In this document: one piece after another, positions 8,165-15,682 of the stretch
How positions within the stretch are numbered: position 1 is the first letter of the stretch
How the letters are laid out: every line of letters starts with the position of its first letter
Assembly (NCBI GenBank): GCA_964588695.1
Contig: CAZPQK010000003.1
Location: 1 to 64,000 of the forward strand
DNA length: 64,000 nt
Origin: CAZPQK01 sp964588695
GTDB taxonomy: Bacteria; Krumholzibacteriota; Krumholzibacteriia; WVZY01; JAKEHA01
Direction of reading: 5' to 3'
Made by a program: the position numbers and the translations under genes
Notes under the pieces: generated by a model
The model's input: only the letters and a program-made list of their open reading frames with translations
Databases searched by the model: none
Told to the model about the DNA's origin: nothing

Positions 8165-8965
8165 TTAGTGCCCGAAGTGCTTAGAGAAACCGACCCAGGG
8201 GAGCCACCCGCCCGAGTTGCCAACGCCGATGGCGAAGTCGGCAGATAGGGTCTCGCCAAAAAAACGAATACCGTGAAGGCCAAGCCCCCCATCGTTGGCG
8301 ACGTAGTTTTCGGTTATGAGTGCCGCACTACGCGCTAGGATGAATGTTGCCCCCAACAGCGCTGCTGGCTCTTCGGCGATCCCGCCATCGGTAAAACCGT
8401 AACCAATACCTAGCGTGGCTTTCACCGGACCGCTACCAAATGTGCTTGCGCCGTAAAGCAGGCCGCCGTTTTCGCCATCCGCCGTTGCCCACATAACGGC
8501 TGCCGCTACGCGAACCGGCTCAGTATTAATGAAAGTCGCTTTTACCGAGCCGTACCCGATCTGGTTGTCGACGCCGGGCACCAGCGAAACGCCGCCAGCG
8601 ATGGAAACGTAGTCGGTTACGCCGACCGCGACAAACGGGATGACGATTTCGTACACAGCAAAGTAGACGTTGCCGTTGCCGACGGGATCGGCGGTTGGTG
8701 CAAAGAAGAGTCGCGACTGGCTGGGAGTGGAGCGCGGTAAGCCGGTTGCGGTGAGAGGTTCGATCCGACGGATAACCCGACGCGGAATCACTACAGTGGT
8801 CTCGGACTCTGATGCCACCGTTATTGATGCCTCGGTTTCTTCGGTGATGACGCCCACCACCGAACTGCCATCCTGCAGGTGAACTCGTACCGGGGTTGTC
8901 GCCATCGCTAAGCTGGCGATCAGGGCCATAGCGGCCATAAGCAGGCAAAGAAGCGCGGGTTTCAC
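8165..8965 (-). CDS. Exported protein of unknown function
   Basis: The open frame extends to 9043, but the first 26 codons lie in the lexA control region and give no signal. The GTG at 8965 begins a clean export signal (VKPALLCLLMAAMALIASLAMA), so I place the start there and predict 266 aa. After the signal comes a short beta-rich piece (VRVHLQDGSSVVGVITEE ... VIPRRVIRRIEP) that resembles an SH3-like fold as found in many DUF-type envelope proteins. A glycine-rich membrane-barrel-like part follows (PFVAVGVTDYVSIAGG, LGIGYGFTDGG) and the protein ends WVGFSKHFGH. This suggests a periplasmic or outer-membrane location. I do not recognise the family. It is divergent from lexA. Confidence 0.6.
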   Translation of the reverse strand: MKPALLCLLMAAMALIASLAMATTPVRVHLQDGSSVVGVITEETEASITVASESETTVVIPRRVIRRIEPLTATGLPRSTPSQSRLFFAPTADPVGNGNVYFAVYEIVIPFVAVGVTDYVSIAGGVSLVPGVDNQIGYGSVKATFINTEPVRVAAAVMWATADGENGGLLYGASTFGSGPVKATLGIGYGFTDGGIAEEPAALLGATFILARSAALITENYVANDGGLGLHGIRFFGETLSADFAIGVGNSGGWLPWVGFSKHFGH

Positions 8966-9091
8966 GGCCTGATTGTAGCAGATCGCAAAAACCCGAGCCC
9001 TGGCGATATACCAGACATATTGTAGGTAAACCACTGGCTGCACAAGATATTGTGTTACAACAAATTACACAACATTTCCACAAATTGGGGG

Positions 9092-9121
9092 TTGACTAAC
9101 CAGAACTTTGTCTGGTACATT
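9092..9121 (+). promoter_or_regulatory. lexA promoter, predicted leaderless start
   Basis: TTGACT (9092-9097) and TACATT (9116-9121) with 18-bp spacing. The -10 ends 6 nt before the ATG at 9128, so transcription should begin at or next to the start codon. Confidence 0.7.
9099..9116. promoter_or_regulatory. Candidate LexA operator (SOS box)
   Basis: A perfect palindrome ACCAGA-N6-TCTGGT fills the spacer of the lexA promoter. This is the expected place for LexA autorepression, and it differs from the familiar CTGT-N8-ACAG and GAAC-N4-GTTC boxes. One isolated half-site (ACCAGA) occurs about 90 bp upstream, near 9009. Confidence 0.6.
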
Positions 9122-9127
9122 CCCCGC

Positions 9128-9772
9128 ATGTCACCTAAGACACGTCCAGGAGAAACACGCGAACGCGTGTACCAGTTTGTCCGAGAACAGCTCCTCCAAG
9201 GGCTGCCTCCCACGGTTCGAGAAGTGTGTGACGCAATGGGCTTTCGCGCCGTGGAGACAGCCAGAGGACACTTGGAAAAACTTGTTGCCGAGGGGCGGCT
9301 CGTTAAACAGCCAGGAAAGTCCCGTGGGTACGGACTACCCGAGCACGCCAGCCAGTCAAATCCTCCCACGAGATTTGTGCCGCTCCTCGGCCGCGTCCAG
9401 GCCGGTGCCTTGACTACCGCCGTCGAAGATCGCGAGGGCTACATCCCCGTTAACACAACTGTTTCGGGGGAACTGTTCGCTCTGCGGGTTCGCGGTGAAA
9501 GTATGATCGGAAAAGGAATCATGCCGGGCGATGTGGTGATCGTTCGCCACCAGCCCACTGCAACTCCAGGTGAGATCGTCGTTGCCATTGTTGGTGATGA
9601 GGCAACGGTTAAAACGTTGCGCATCCGTCAGGGTGTACTCGAACTCCACCCCGAGAATCCTTCCTTTCAAACGATCGTACCCGACCCCAATGATTGTGTG
9701 ATTTTGGGGAAAGTGGTCGAAGTCCGCCGCTACATGGACAACCAGGTTTCCATGGGTCCTGGCGTCGACTAA
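9128..9772 (+). CDS. lexA: LexA repressor
   Basis: The 214-aa product has the two-domain LexA layout. Residues 1-70 form a winged helix-turn-helix (TRERVYQFVREQLLQGLPPT, then REVCDAMGF). Residues 85-214 form the S24 latent protease, with the Ala-Gly cleavage site in VQAGALTT, the catalytic serine in RGESMIGKGI and the catalytic lysine in EATVKTLRI. LexA represses SOS genes until RecA-stimulated self-cleavage. The start at 9128 is preferred to the longer frame from 9050 because the promoter and operator fill that interval and the domain begins just after it. Mutasome genes follow on the same strand. Confidence 0.95.
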   Translation: MSPKTRPGETRERVYQFVREQLLQGLPPTVREVCDAMGFRAVETARGHLEKLVAEGRLVKQPGKSRGYGLPEHASQSNPPTRFVPLLGRVQAGALTTAVEDREGYIPVNTTVSGELFALRVRGESMIGKGIMPGDVVIVRHQPTATPGEIVVAIVGDEATVKTLRIRQGVLELHPENPSFQTIVPDPNDCVILGKVVEVRRYMDNQVSMGPGVD

Positions 9773-9810
9773 CTAGACGCCTTCTTGGAAAAGCCGTAAC
9801 CGACAAGTTC

Positions 9811-9843
9811 GGTGGGTGGTAACAAAAAACGTTACCACCCACC
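9811..9843. terminator. Strong hairpin downstream of lexA
   Basis: A 13-bp perfect inverted repeat (GGTGGGTGGTAAC, 9811-9823; GTTACCACCCACC, 9831-9843) with an A-rich 7-nt loop. There is no T-tract after it on either strand, so it may stabilise the 3' end or terminate imperfectly rather than being a classical terminator. Confidence 0.5.
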
Positions 9844-9882
9844 CAGGGACTCGTACGCCCTAGAGCGAAAGTGAGTGGTCTT

Positions 9883-10017
9883 ATGAAAACCTTTCCTCTC
9901 CTTCAGATTCGTTTCGTAGTTCGCAAGTACTGGTTACTGGCTATCGCCAAGACTGAGTACTTCATTCGACAAAACATCAATGGGGTGTACGGGATCGTCG
10001 ATGAATTTGCTGATTAG
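9883..10017 (+). CDS. Possible 44-aa small protein
   Basis: An open frame starting MKTFPLLQIRFVVRKYWLLA, with a hydrophobic/aromatic N-terminal half and an acidic end (VDEFAD). It lies between lexA and the structured repeats. There is no good ribosome-binding site and I recognise no family. It may be chance, and is listed because the 617-bp interval is otherwise non-coding. Confidence 0.2.
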   Translation: MKTFPLLQIRFVVRKYWLLAIAKTEYFIRQNINGVYGIVDEFAD

Positions 10018-10131
10018 TAGTTGGCAGGACGGGGTGGCCACATAAGTAGAGAAGTGAACTTTGCAGGTTCGGTCATTCGAGCTTGTGGAATACGTAGGAT
10101 TAAACGGTGCGTGTACTAAGCAAGCGCACAA

Positions 10132-10235
10132 GGATGCGGGGTCTGCTTTTGCGGACGTCGGAGCGTAGTGCACTTTAATTGTGGGTCTCCTCCCAGCACT
10201 AAGCGACCGGGAGCCAAAAGCAGAGCCCCACGCCC
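10132..10235 (+). ncRNA. Structured element R1 (first of two tandem copies)
   Basis: An element of about 104 nt that folds into one long arm. The outer helix is GCG/CGC plus GGG/CCC with a bulged A (10136-10141 with 10227-10233). A 10-bp helix follows (TCTGCTTTTG, 10142-10151; CAAAAGCAGA, 10215-10224). Next comes an internal loop with conserved sides (GCGGACGTCGGAGCG and AGCGACCGGGAGC) and an inner helix TAGTGC/GCACTA (10166-10171 with 10196-10201). The second copy keeps the loop sequence but changes both bases of several helix pairs, which supports an RNA (or single-strand DNA) structure. I do not recognise the class. The strand is inferred from imuA. Confidence 0.65.
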
Positions 10236-10270
10236 TCACACAGGAATCGTAAGGGTTGGAAGGTTAAGAA

Positions 10271-10375
10271 GGGTGCGAGGTCTGCTTCTCGCGGACGTTG
10301 GAGCGCTGTTGCAGCGAGCTGCCACGCGCGTACTAGGGCAATAGCGACCGGTAGCGAGAGCAGAGCCTCGCACTC
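10271..10375 (+). ncRNA. Structured element R2 (second tandem copy), adjacent to imuA start
   Basis: Starts 139 nt after R1. The outer helix is GTGCGAGG/CCTCGCAC (10273-10280 with 10366-10373, 8 bp). Then come TCTGCT/AGCAGA (10281-10286 with 10359-10364) and CTCGC/GCGAG (10288-10292 with 10354-10358). The internal loop sides GCGGACGTTGGAGCG and AGCGACCGGTAGC match R1 almost exactly. The inner helix CTGTTGC/GCAATAG (10306-10312 with 10338-10344) replaces R1's TAGTGC/GCACTA. It ends 14 nt before the imuA ATG, and the GAGGA ribosome-binding site follows directly, so a cis-regulatory role on imuA is plausible. Confidence 0.65.
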
Positions 10376-10389
10376 TTCCAGAGGAAAAG

Positions 10390-11016
10390 ATGTCTAACAG
10401 TCTGGCATTGCCTGCGTTCACACGCGCGCTACCGCGAGTTGAAGACGGTCACAAGCCTAGTGATCTATGGCGTGTATCGCAGCTTGCGGGGCGACTGCTA
10501 GAACTCTCCAGCGAAAAGGCATCGGTGGCGATCACGGCAACAGCCTCGTTGATTCTCGACGCGCAACTACAGGGTGAGCCTGTTGCCTGGATCGCCACTC
10601 AAGGGTCTACATTCTATCCTCCCGACTTTGACGCGTTTGGGATCGACCTCGGCGCACTGCCGGTGATGCGGATGCGGGATGCACAAGTGGGGGCCAAAGC
10701 GACCGAGTATTTGCTTCGGTCGGGAGGATTTGGGTTGGTTGTTCTCGATGTCGGGGACAGCACATCGATGCGGACTGCGACCAGCGCTCGTTTGGCCGCA
10801 CTCGCGAAGAAGCATCGTACAGTTTTGGTGTGTCTGACTCGTAAGAAGCATCGCGAGTCTTCGTTAGGGCCAATGGTGTCGTTACGGTGCGATGTTTCAT
10901 TAAAGAAAATCGGGTTCAATCAATTCACCTGGGAATTGCGCGTCCTGAAAGATCGCCGACATGGCGAGCACCAGCGCTACGCAGAGGTGTGTTGTGGACC
11001 GGATGGCCTGTGTTGA
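10390..11016 (+). CDS. imuA: ImuA-like RecA-fold protein of the SOS mutasome
   Basis: A 208-aa protein directly before imuB and dnaE2. ImuA proteins are short RecA-like accessory factors needed for DnaE2/ImuB translesion mutagenesis. Visible features are an N-terminal LWRVSQLAGRL segment, a central WIATQGSTFYPPDFDAFGIDL piece of the ImuA/SulA-like type, and GFGLVVLDVGD, which fits the Walker-B strand of the fold. No Walker-A GxxGxGK[ST] is present, so ATP hydrolysis is doubtful. The start follows GAGGA (10381-10385) at good spacing. The 3' end overlaps imuB in another frame, consistent with an operon. The assignment rests on context as much as on sequence. Confidence 0.8.
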   Translation: MSNSLALPAFTRALPRVEDGHKPSDLWRVSQLAGRLLELSSEKASVAITATASLILDAQLQGEPVAWIATQGSTFYPPDFDAFGIDLGALPVMRMRDAQVGAKATEYLLRSGGFGLVVLDVGDSTSMRTATSARLAALAKKHRTVLVCLTRKKHRESSLGPMVSLRCDVSLKKIGFNQFTWELRVLKDRRHGEHQRYAEVCCGPDGLC

Positions 11017-12478
11017 CCTTCCCACGTTTCCGCTGCAGTTACTGCTAAAGGAACATCCGGAGTGGTTGGATTATCCAGCCGTAGTGGTCGACAAAGATAA
11101 GCCCCAGGGCATCATTCTGTGGGCGAATAAAAGGGCAAGGGCTTACCGCATTTTGCCTGGAATGCGGTATGCGGCGGGGCTGGCACTGACGCCAGAACTC
11201 CGTGCTGGTGAGGTGCCTCCCGCCTCCGTTGCCGCTGCCGTAAAAGTGATTACGTCGCGGTTGCAGTTCTTTACCCCGGACGTCGAACCCTCTCCCGACG
11301 AACCCGGCGTGTTCTGGGCGAACGCCAAAGGGCTGTCGCCGCTTTATGAGTCGCTAAAGAAATGGGCTGGGCTGGTTCGTCAAGAGCTTGCCAACGACGG
11401 ATACCACGCTGCCGTTGCGGTTGGGTTTACGCGCTTTGGAACGTATGCCCAAGCAAAAACCGGGCGCGGAATCAGCGTCTTCAACGACGTTGCCGAAGAA
11501 ACCAGAAACGCACGACGTATTTCCATTACGTCACTGCGCTTTGAACCCAAACTACGTGATCGACTACTGCAGTTGGGCGTAAACACGTTGGGTGGATTCA
11601 TTGATCTGCCGGCCAATGGAATTCGGCGCCGTTTTGGCGACGATGCCCACCGTCTTTATCGACTCGCCAGCGACGATCTTTTTTCGCCGTTGGATGCTGT
11701 GCCCATCGAAGTGCCGGTTGAGGGCACGGTCACATTTGATTTCGCCGAAGCCGACCTGGAGAGGTTGCTTTCGGTGGTGGAGAGCCTGCTGCAACCTTTG
11801 CTGGTTGTGCTGATGGAACGGTGCGAGGTGCTGGTTGCAGTGACGGTGGCGATGCGTTTCGAGTTTGGCGGGGAGAGCACGCAACGCATCACTCCGGCGC
11901 GGCCGACCGTAGAATTGCATCAATTGTTGGAGCTGCTGAGGCTACGGCTGGCTGCGACCGAGTTCCCGTCGGGGGTAGAAGTGCTCACGATGCGGGTCGA
12001 AGGTGTGCGCGCCACGAGAAAACAAATCGAGTTGTTCTCCGTTACGCAGTCGCGCGATGTTGCTGCCATTGATCGCGCATTTGCCCGCCTGCGCGCGGAG
12101 TTCGGCGACGATGCCGTGCAGCAAGCGACGTTGAAGGACGCGCACCTGCCCGAGGCGCGTTATTCCTGGGAACCAATGAGCACTATGCCCCCGGCGAACC
12201 CGCGGGCAAAAAAGCGACGCCCCCTGGTTCGACGCATCTTTGAGTCACCGGTAACGGTTCGAACCCGGGTGGTGCGAGACCGCGAAGATGTAATTCTGCG
12301 GCACATCAGGGAGGAGCGTATCCGCGAAATCATCGGGCCGTATATCGTTGCGGGTGGGTGGTGGATGCGCAGTGTTCATCGTGAGTACTTCTTCGTTCGC
12401 ACCGAAGACGGTCCTTGCTACTGGGTCTACTTCGATCACACCCGTGACCGGCTTGTTATGCAAGGAGAGTTGGGCTAA
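11003..12478 (+). CDS. imuB: ImuB, Y-family DNA polymerase homologue
   Basis: A 491-aa DinB-fold protein that bridges ImuA, the beta clamp and DnaE2 in SOS mutagenesis. The N-terminal palm/fingers part begins ACVDLPTFPLQLLL, followed by RARAYRILPGMRYAAGLAL, SPDEPGVFWANAKGL, and a helix-hairpin-helix region (LLQLGVNTLGGFIDLPANGI). Unusually for ImuB, the positions matching the catalytic carboxylates of DinB all appear acidic (D5, D99, E100), while the steric-gate position is proline. I place the start at ATG 11003, overlapping imuA by 14 nt; GTG codons at 10988 and 10991 are alternatives. A basic stretch (about 410-425) precedes the C-terminal domain. Confidence 0.88.
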   Translation: MACVDLPTFPLQLLLKEHPEWLDYPAVVVDKDKPQGIILWANKRARAYRILPGMRYAAGLALTPELRAGEVPPASVAAAVKVITSRLQFFTPDVEPSPDEPGVFWANAKGLSPLYESLKKWAGLVRQELANDGYHAAVAVGFTRFGTYAQAKTGRGISVFNDVAEETRNARRISITSLRFEPKLRDRLLQLGVNTLGGFIDLPANGIRRRFGDDAHRLYRLASDDLFSPLDAVPIEVPVEGTVTFDFAEADLERLLSVVESLLQPLLVVLMERCEVLVAVTVAMRFEFGGESTQRITPARPTVELHQLLELLRLRLAATEFPSGVEVLTMRVEGVRATRKQIELFSVTQSRDVAAIDRAFARLRAEFGDDAVQQATLKDAHLPEARYSWEPMSTMPPANPRAKKRRPLVRRIFESPVTVRTRVVRDREDVILRHIREERIREIIGPYIVAGGWWMRSVHREYFFVRTEDGPCYWVYFDHTRDRLVMQGELG

Positions 12479-12502
12479 CCCCTCGCCCAGCCACCACCTC
12501 CC

Positions 12503-15500
12503 ATGAACCTGGCGCTCACTGAATACGTTCCTCTGTGGTGTAAAAGTAACTTTTCCTTTCTGGAAGGAGCCAGTCACCCCGAAGAACTTGTCGAGCAGGC
12601 AGCGCACCTGGGCATACGCTCACTCGCGCTGACCGACCGCAACGGTGTCTACGGTATTATTCGCGCCCACCATCGCGCGCAAGAGCTAGGCGTGCATCTG
12701 GTAATTGGGTCGCAGGTCACTATCGAAGATGAATCGACGATTGTACTCCTGGCACAGAATCGCGAAGGCTACGCGAATCTCTGTCGACTTGTGTCCAAAG
12801 GGCGCTTGCGCTCGCCAAAAGGCGAATCCAGGGTCAGTTGGCGGGAGGTCTGTGAGCATGCATCGGGCATGGCGGCGTTGTGGGGCGGCGAAGAAAGTTT
12901 GTTGGTGCGGCAACCCGACCCGGTGTTTATCGCGCGCGATCTACGCGAAGCGTTTGGCCAACGGGTTTACGCGCTTATTGCACGGCATCGGCTTCCCGAA
13001 GAGCGTGTGCGCGAGCGGTTAGCTCGCGAACGAGCGACTCGGTATCGAATGCCGCTGGTGGCAGCCCCGGAAGTGCTCTACCACACCGTTGCTCGTCGGG
13101 AACTCCAGGACGTGCTCACTTGCATTCGTCACGGGCGGACGCTTTCCACAGCGGGGCGATGTATCAAGCCCAACGCCGAGTTTGCGATGCCGACGCGTTA
13201 CCGCTTTGGCGAGTTATACGAAGACGAACCCGATACCATCTACCGCACGATGGAGATTGCCGCGCAATGCACCTTCAACCTGCGGGAGATTCGGTATCGT
13301 TATCCCTCCGAACAGCTCGATGAAGGCGAGACCACCCGCTCCCGTTTGCGTCGGCTGTGCTACGAAGGCGCGGCCGTGCGGTATCCCGACGGCATCGAAG
13401 GGGACGTTCGTCAACAGATTGAAAAAGAACTCGAACTAATTAGCACGCTCGACTACGAAGGCTACTTTCTCACCATGTGGGAGATTGTTCAGTTCTGCGA
13501 GCGCAACGAGATTCTGTGTCAGGGCCGTGGGTCGGCGGCGAACTCGGCGGTTTGCTACTGCTTGGGAATTACCGCTATCGACCCAGTACGCATGGGGCTC
13601 TTGTTTGAACGCTTTCTTTCGCAAGAGCGTGCCGAGCCGCCTGACATCGATCTCGACATCGAGCACAATCGCCGCGAAGAAGTCATACAGTGGGTGTACG
13701 AAAAGTACGGGCGTACGCACGCCGCAATGGTGGCGAACCTGGTGCGTTATCGCGCGCGCTCGGCGATTCGCGAAGTCGGCAAGGTGCTGGATATTCCCGA
13801 GACTGCCATCGACCGGGTGGCCAAACTGCTGTCGTACTACGACCGCGTCACTCCGGAGGGGCTGGCGAAGGCCGGGCTGAATATCGACAGTAAGGCGCAA
13901 CAGCATCTGCTGCGGCTAGCACTGGAGATTCAGGACTTTCCTCGGCACTTGTCCATCCACCCCGGCGGATTTCTTCTTGGCAGCGAGCCAGTGCACGATT
14001 TGGTGCCTATCGAGAATGCGACCATGCCCGGTCGCACGGTCATCCAATGGGACAAGGACGATATTGAATCTCTTGGATTGTTTAAAGTCGACTTGCTGGG
14101 ACTGGGGATTCTGAGTGTTATCGACTACGCGCTGCGGCTGCTGTCCAAGCATCTCGATGTAAACCACCACTTGCGCACGCTGCCCCCCGAAGATCCAGCG
14201 ACGTATCGAATGGTGCAGCAGGGCGACACCGTTGGTGTGTTTCAAATCGAAAGCCGCGCGCAGATGGCGATGCTCCCGCGTCTTAAACCACGCACGTTTT
14301 ATGACCTGGTCATCGAAGTTAGCATTGTTCGGCCCGGGCCGATCACCGGTGGGATGGTGCATCCGTACCTGCGTCGTCGTAACGGCGAAGAAGAAGTGGT
14401 GTATCCACACGAAGTGCTCGAACCGGTGCTAAAGAAAACGCTCGGGGTGCCGTTGTTTCAGGAGCAGGTAATGAAGCTCGCCGTCGTCGCGGCCGACTAC
14501 ACGCCCGGCGAAGCCGAAAGGTTGCGTCGCGATATGGCGGCGTGGCGACGCACCGGGCGAATCGAGCAGCATCGCGAACGGTTAGTCACTCGTATGATCG
14601 ACAAAGGGATAGAGCGTGAGTTTGCCGAACGTGTGTTCGAACAGATTCGCGGTTTTGGCGAGTACGGTTTTCCCGAAAGCCACGCGGCGAGTTTTGCGTT
14701 GTTGGCGTACGCGACGTCGTGGCTTAAATGTCACTACCCGGCGACGTTTTTGTGCGCGTTGCTAAACGCCCAACCGATGGGGTTTTATTCGCCAGCGACA
14801 TTAATCGACGACGCCAAGCGTCACGGCGTGGAAGTTCGCCCGGTGGATGTTCAGCACAGCGATTGGGACTGCACGATGGAGCCCTTCGGCGCCGCGCCCC
14901 ATCCGCACGAACCGTTGGCTGTCCGTGTTGGGCTTCGCTACATCCGCGGGCTGCATAAAGACGAAGGCGAACGCCTGGTAGCGGCGCGCGGTAATACACC
15001 GTTTCAATCGCTTTCCGATTTTACAATTCGCACCAACACCAGCGATGCCATCCGCGTGAAACTTGCCGAAGCGGGCGCGTTGCAATCGCTGGACGGAAAG
15101 CGACGCGACGCCATCTGGCGCGTGATGGGACTGGATAGCGACGCCGACGAACGGTTGGGATTCGACCCCGATGGGACCACTGCCAATTTTCGCGATCTCG
15201 ATGCGTTCGAGTCGATTCAATGGGACTATGCGTCGTCCGGGCACAGTACCCGCGACCATCCGCTGGCACCGCTGCGCGAAGCACTGCAAGCGCAAGGCCT
15301 TCCCGACGCGGCGGCCGTCCGCCGCATGCACGACGGCAAACACATTCGTTATGCCGGTGTGGTGATTTGTCGACAGCGGCCGTCGACGGCTAAAGGCGTG
15401 GTGTTCATGACGCTCGAAGACGAAAGTGGTTTTGTAAATGTGGTGTTGTGGCAGAACGTGTTTCAGCAGTTTGCGGTGATCGCCAAGACGGCGTCTTTTT

Positions 15501-15619
15501 TAGGCGTGACCGGTAAGCTACAAGTAGCTAACAATGTTACGCACCTGGTCGCCGATCAGCTATGGGTGCCCAACCTCGAACGTTCGCCGCAAAGCCGTCG
15601 TAGCCGCGATTTTCATTAA
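12503..15619 (+). CDS. dnaE2: Error-prone DNA polymerase III alpha subunit
   Basis: A C-family polymerase of 1038 aa, the short DnaE2 form. The order is an N-terminal PHP domain (from YVPLWCKSNFSFLEGAS), the palm with PDIDLDIEHNRREEV near residue 383, a fingers region with RPGPITGGMVHPY, a helix-hairpin-helix part, and a C-terminal OB fold (residues about 950-1020, with VVFMTLEDESGFVNVVLW). DnaE2 performs mutagenic translesion synthesis with ImuB during the SOS response. The ATG at 12503 lies 24 nt after the imuB stop. No clear ribosome-binding site is visible, so translational coupling is likely. No LexA-type palindrome precedes it; expression presumably comes from upstream. Confidence 0.96.
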   Translation: MNLALTEYVPLWCKSNFSFLEGASHPEELVEQAAHLGIRSLALTDRNGVYGIIRAHHRAQELGVHLVIGSQVTIEDESTIVLLAQNREGYANLCRLVSKGRLRSPKGESRVSWREVCEHASGMAALWGGEESLLVRQPDPVFIARDLREAFGQRVYALIARHRLPEERVRERLARERATRYRMPLVAAPEVLYHTVARRELQDVLTCIRHGRTLSTAGRCIKPNAEFAMPTRYRFGELYEDEPDTIYRTMEIAAQCTFNLREIRYRYPSEQLDEGETTRSRLRRLCYEGAAVRYPDGIEGDVRQQIEKELELISTLDYEGYFLTMWEIVQFCERNEILCQGRGSAANSAVCYCLGITAIDPVRMGLLFERFLSQERAEPPDIDLDIEHNRREEVIQWVYEKYGRTHAAMVANLVRYRARSAIREVGKVLDIPETAIDRVAKLLSYYDRVTPEGLAKAGLNIDSKAQQHLLRLALEIQDFPRHLSIHPGGFLLGSEPVHDLVPIENATMPGRTVIQWDKDDIESLGLFKVDLLGLGILSVIDYALRLLSKHLDVNHHLRTLPPEDPATYRMVQQGDTVGVFQIESRAQMAMLPRLKPRTFYDLVIEVSIVRPGPITGGMVHPYLRRRNGEEEVVYPHEVLEPVLKKTLGVPLFQEQVMKLAVVAADYTPGEAERLRRDMAAWRRTGRIEQHRERLVTRMIDKGIEREFAERVFEQIRGFGEYGFPESHAASFALLAYATSWLKCHYPATFLCALLNAQPMGFYSPATLIDDAKRHGVEVRPVDVQHSDWDCTMEPFGAAPHPHEPLAVRVGLRYIRGLHKDEGERLVAARGNTPFQSLSDFTIRTNTSDAIRVKLAEAGALQSLDGKRRDAIWRVMGLDSDADERLGFDPDGTTANFRDLDAFESIQWDYASSGHSTRDHPLAPLREALQAQGLPDAAAVRRMHDGKHIRYAGVVICRQRPSTAKGVVFMTLEDESGFVNVVLWQNVFQQFAVIAKTASFLGVTGKLQVANNVTHLVADQLWVPNLERSPQSRRSRDFH

Positions 15620-15682
15620 TCAATGTGGTACACTAATAGCGCCAAGTCCCCAGTTACACCACTTCCCCTGCGGTGCCAACTC

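Noticed and set aside
10132..10375. Integron attC sites or a retron RNA
   Set aside because: The palindromic tandem copies have no RYYYAAC/GTTRRRY core pairs, and no integrase or reverse transcriptase gene is present.
10132..10375. CRISPR repeats
   Set aside because: Only two long copies with differing helices; no short identical repeats with unique spacers and no cas genes.
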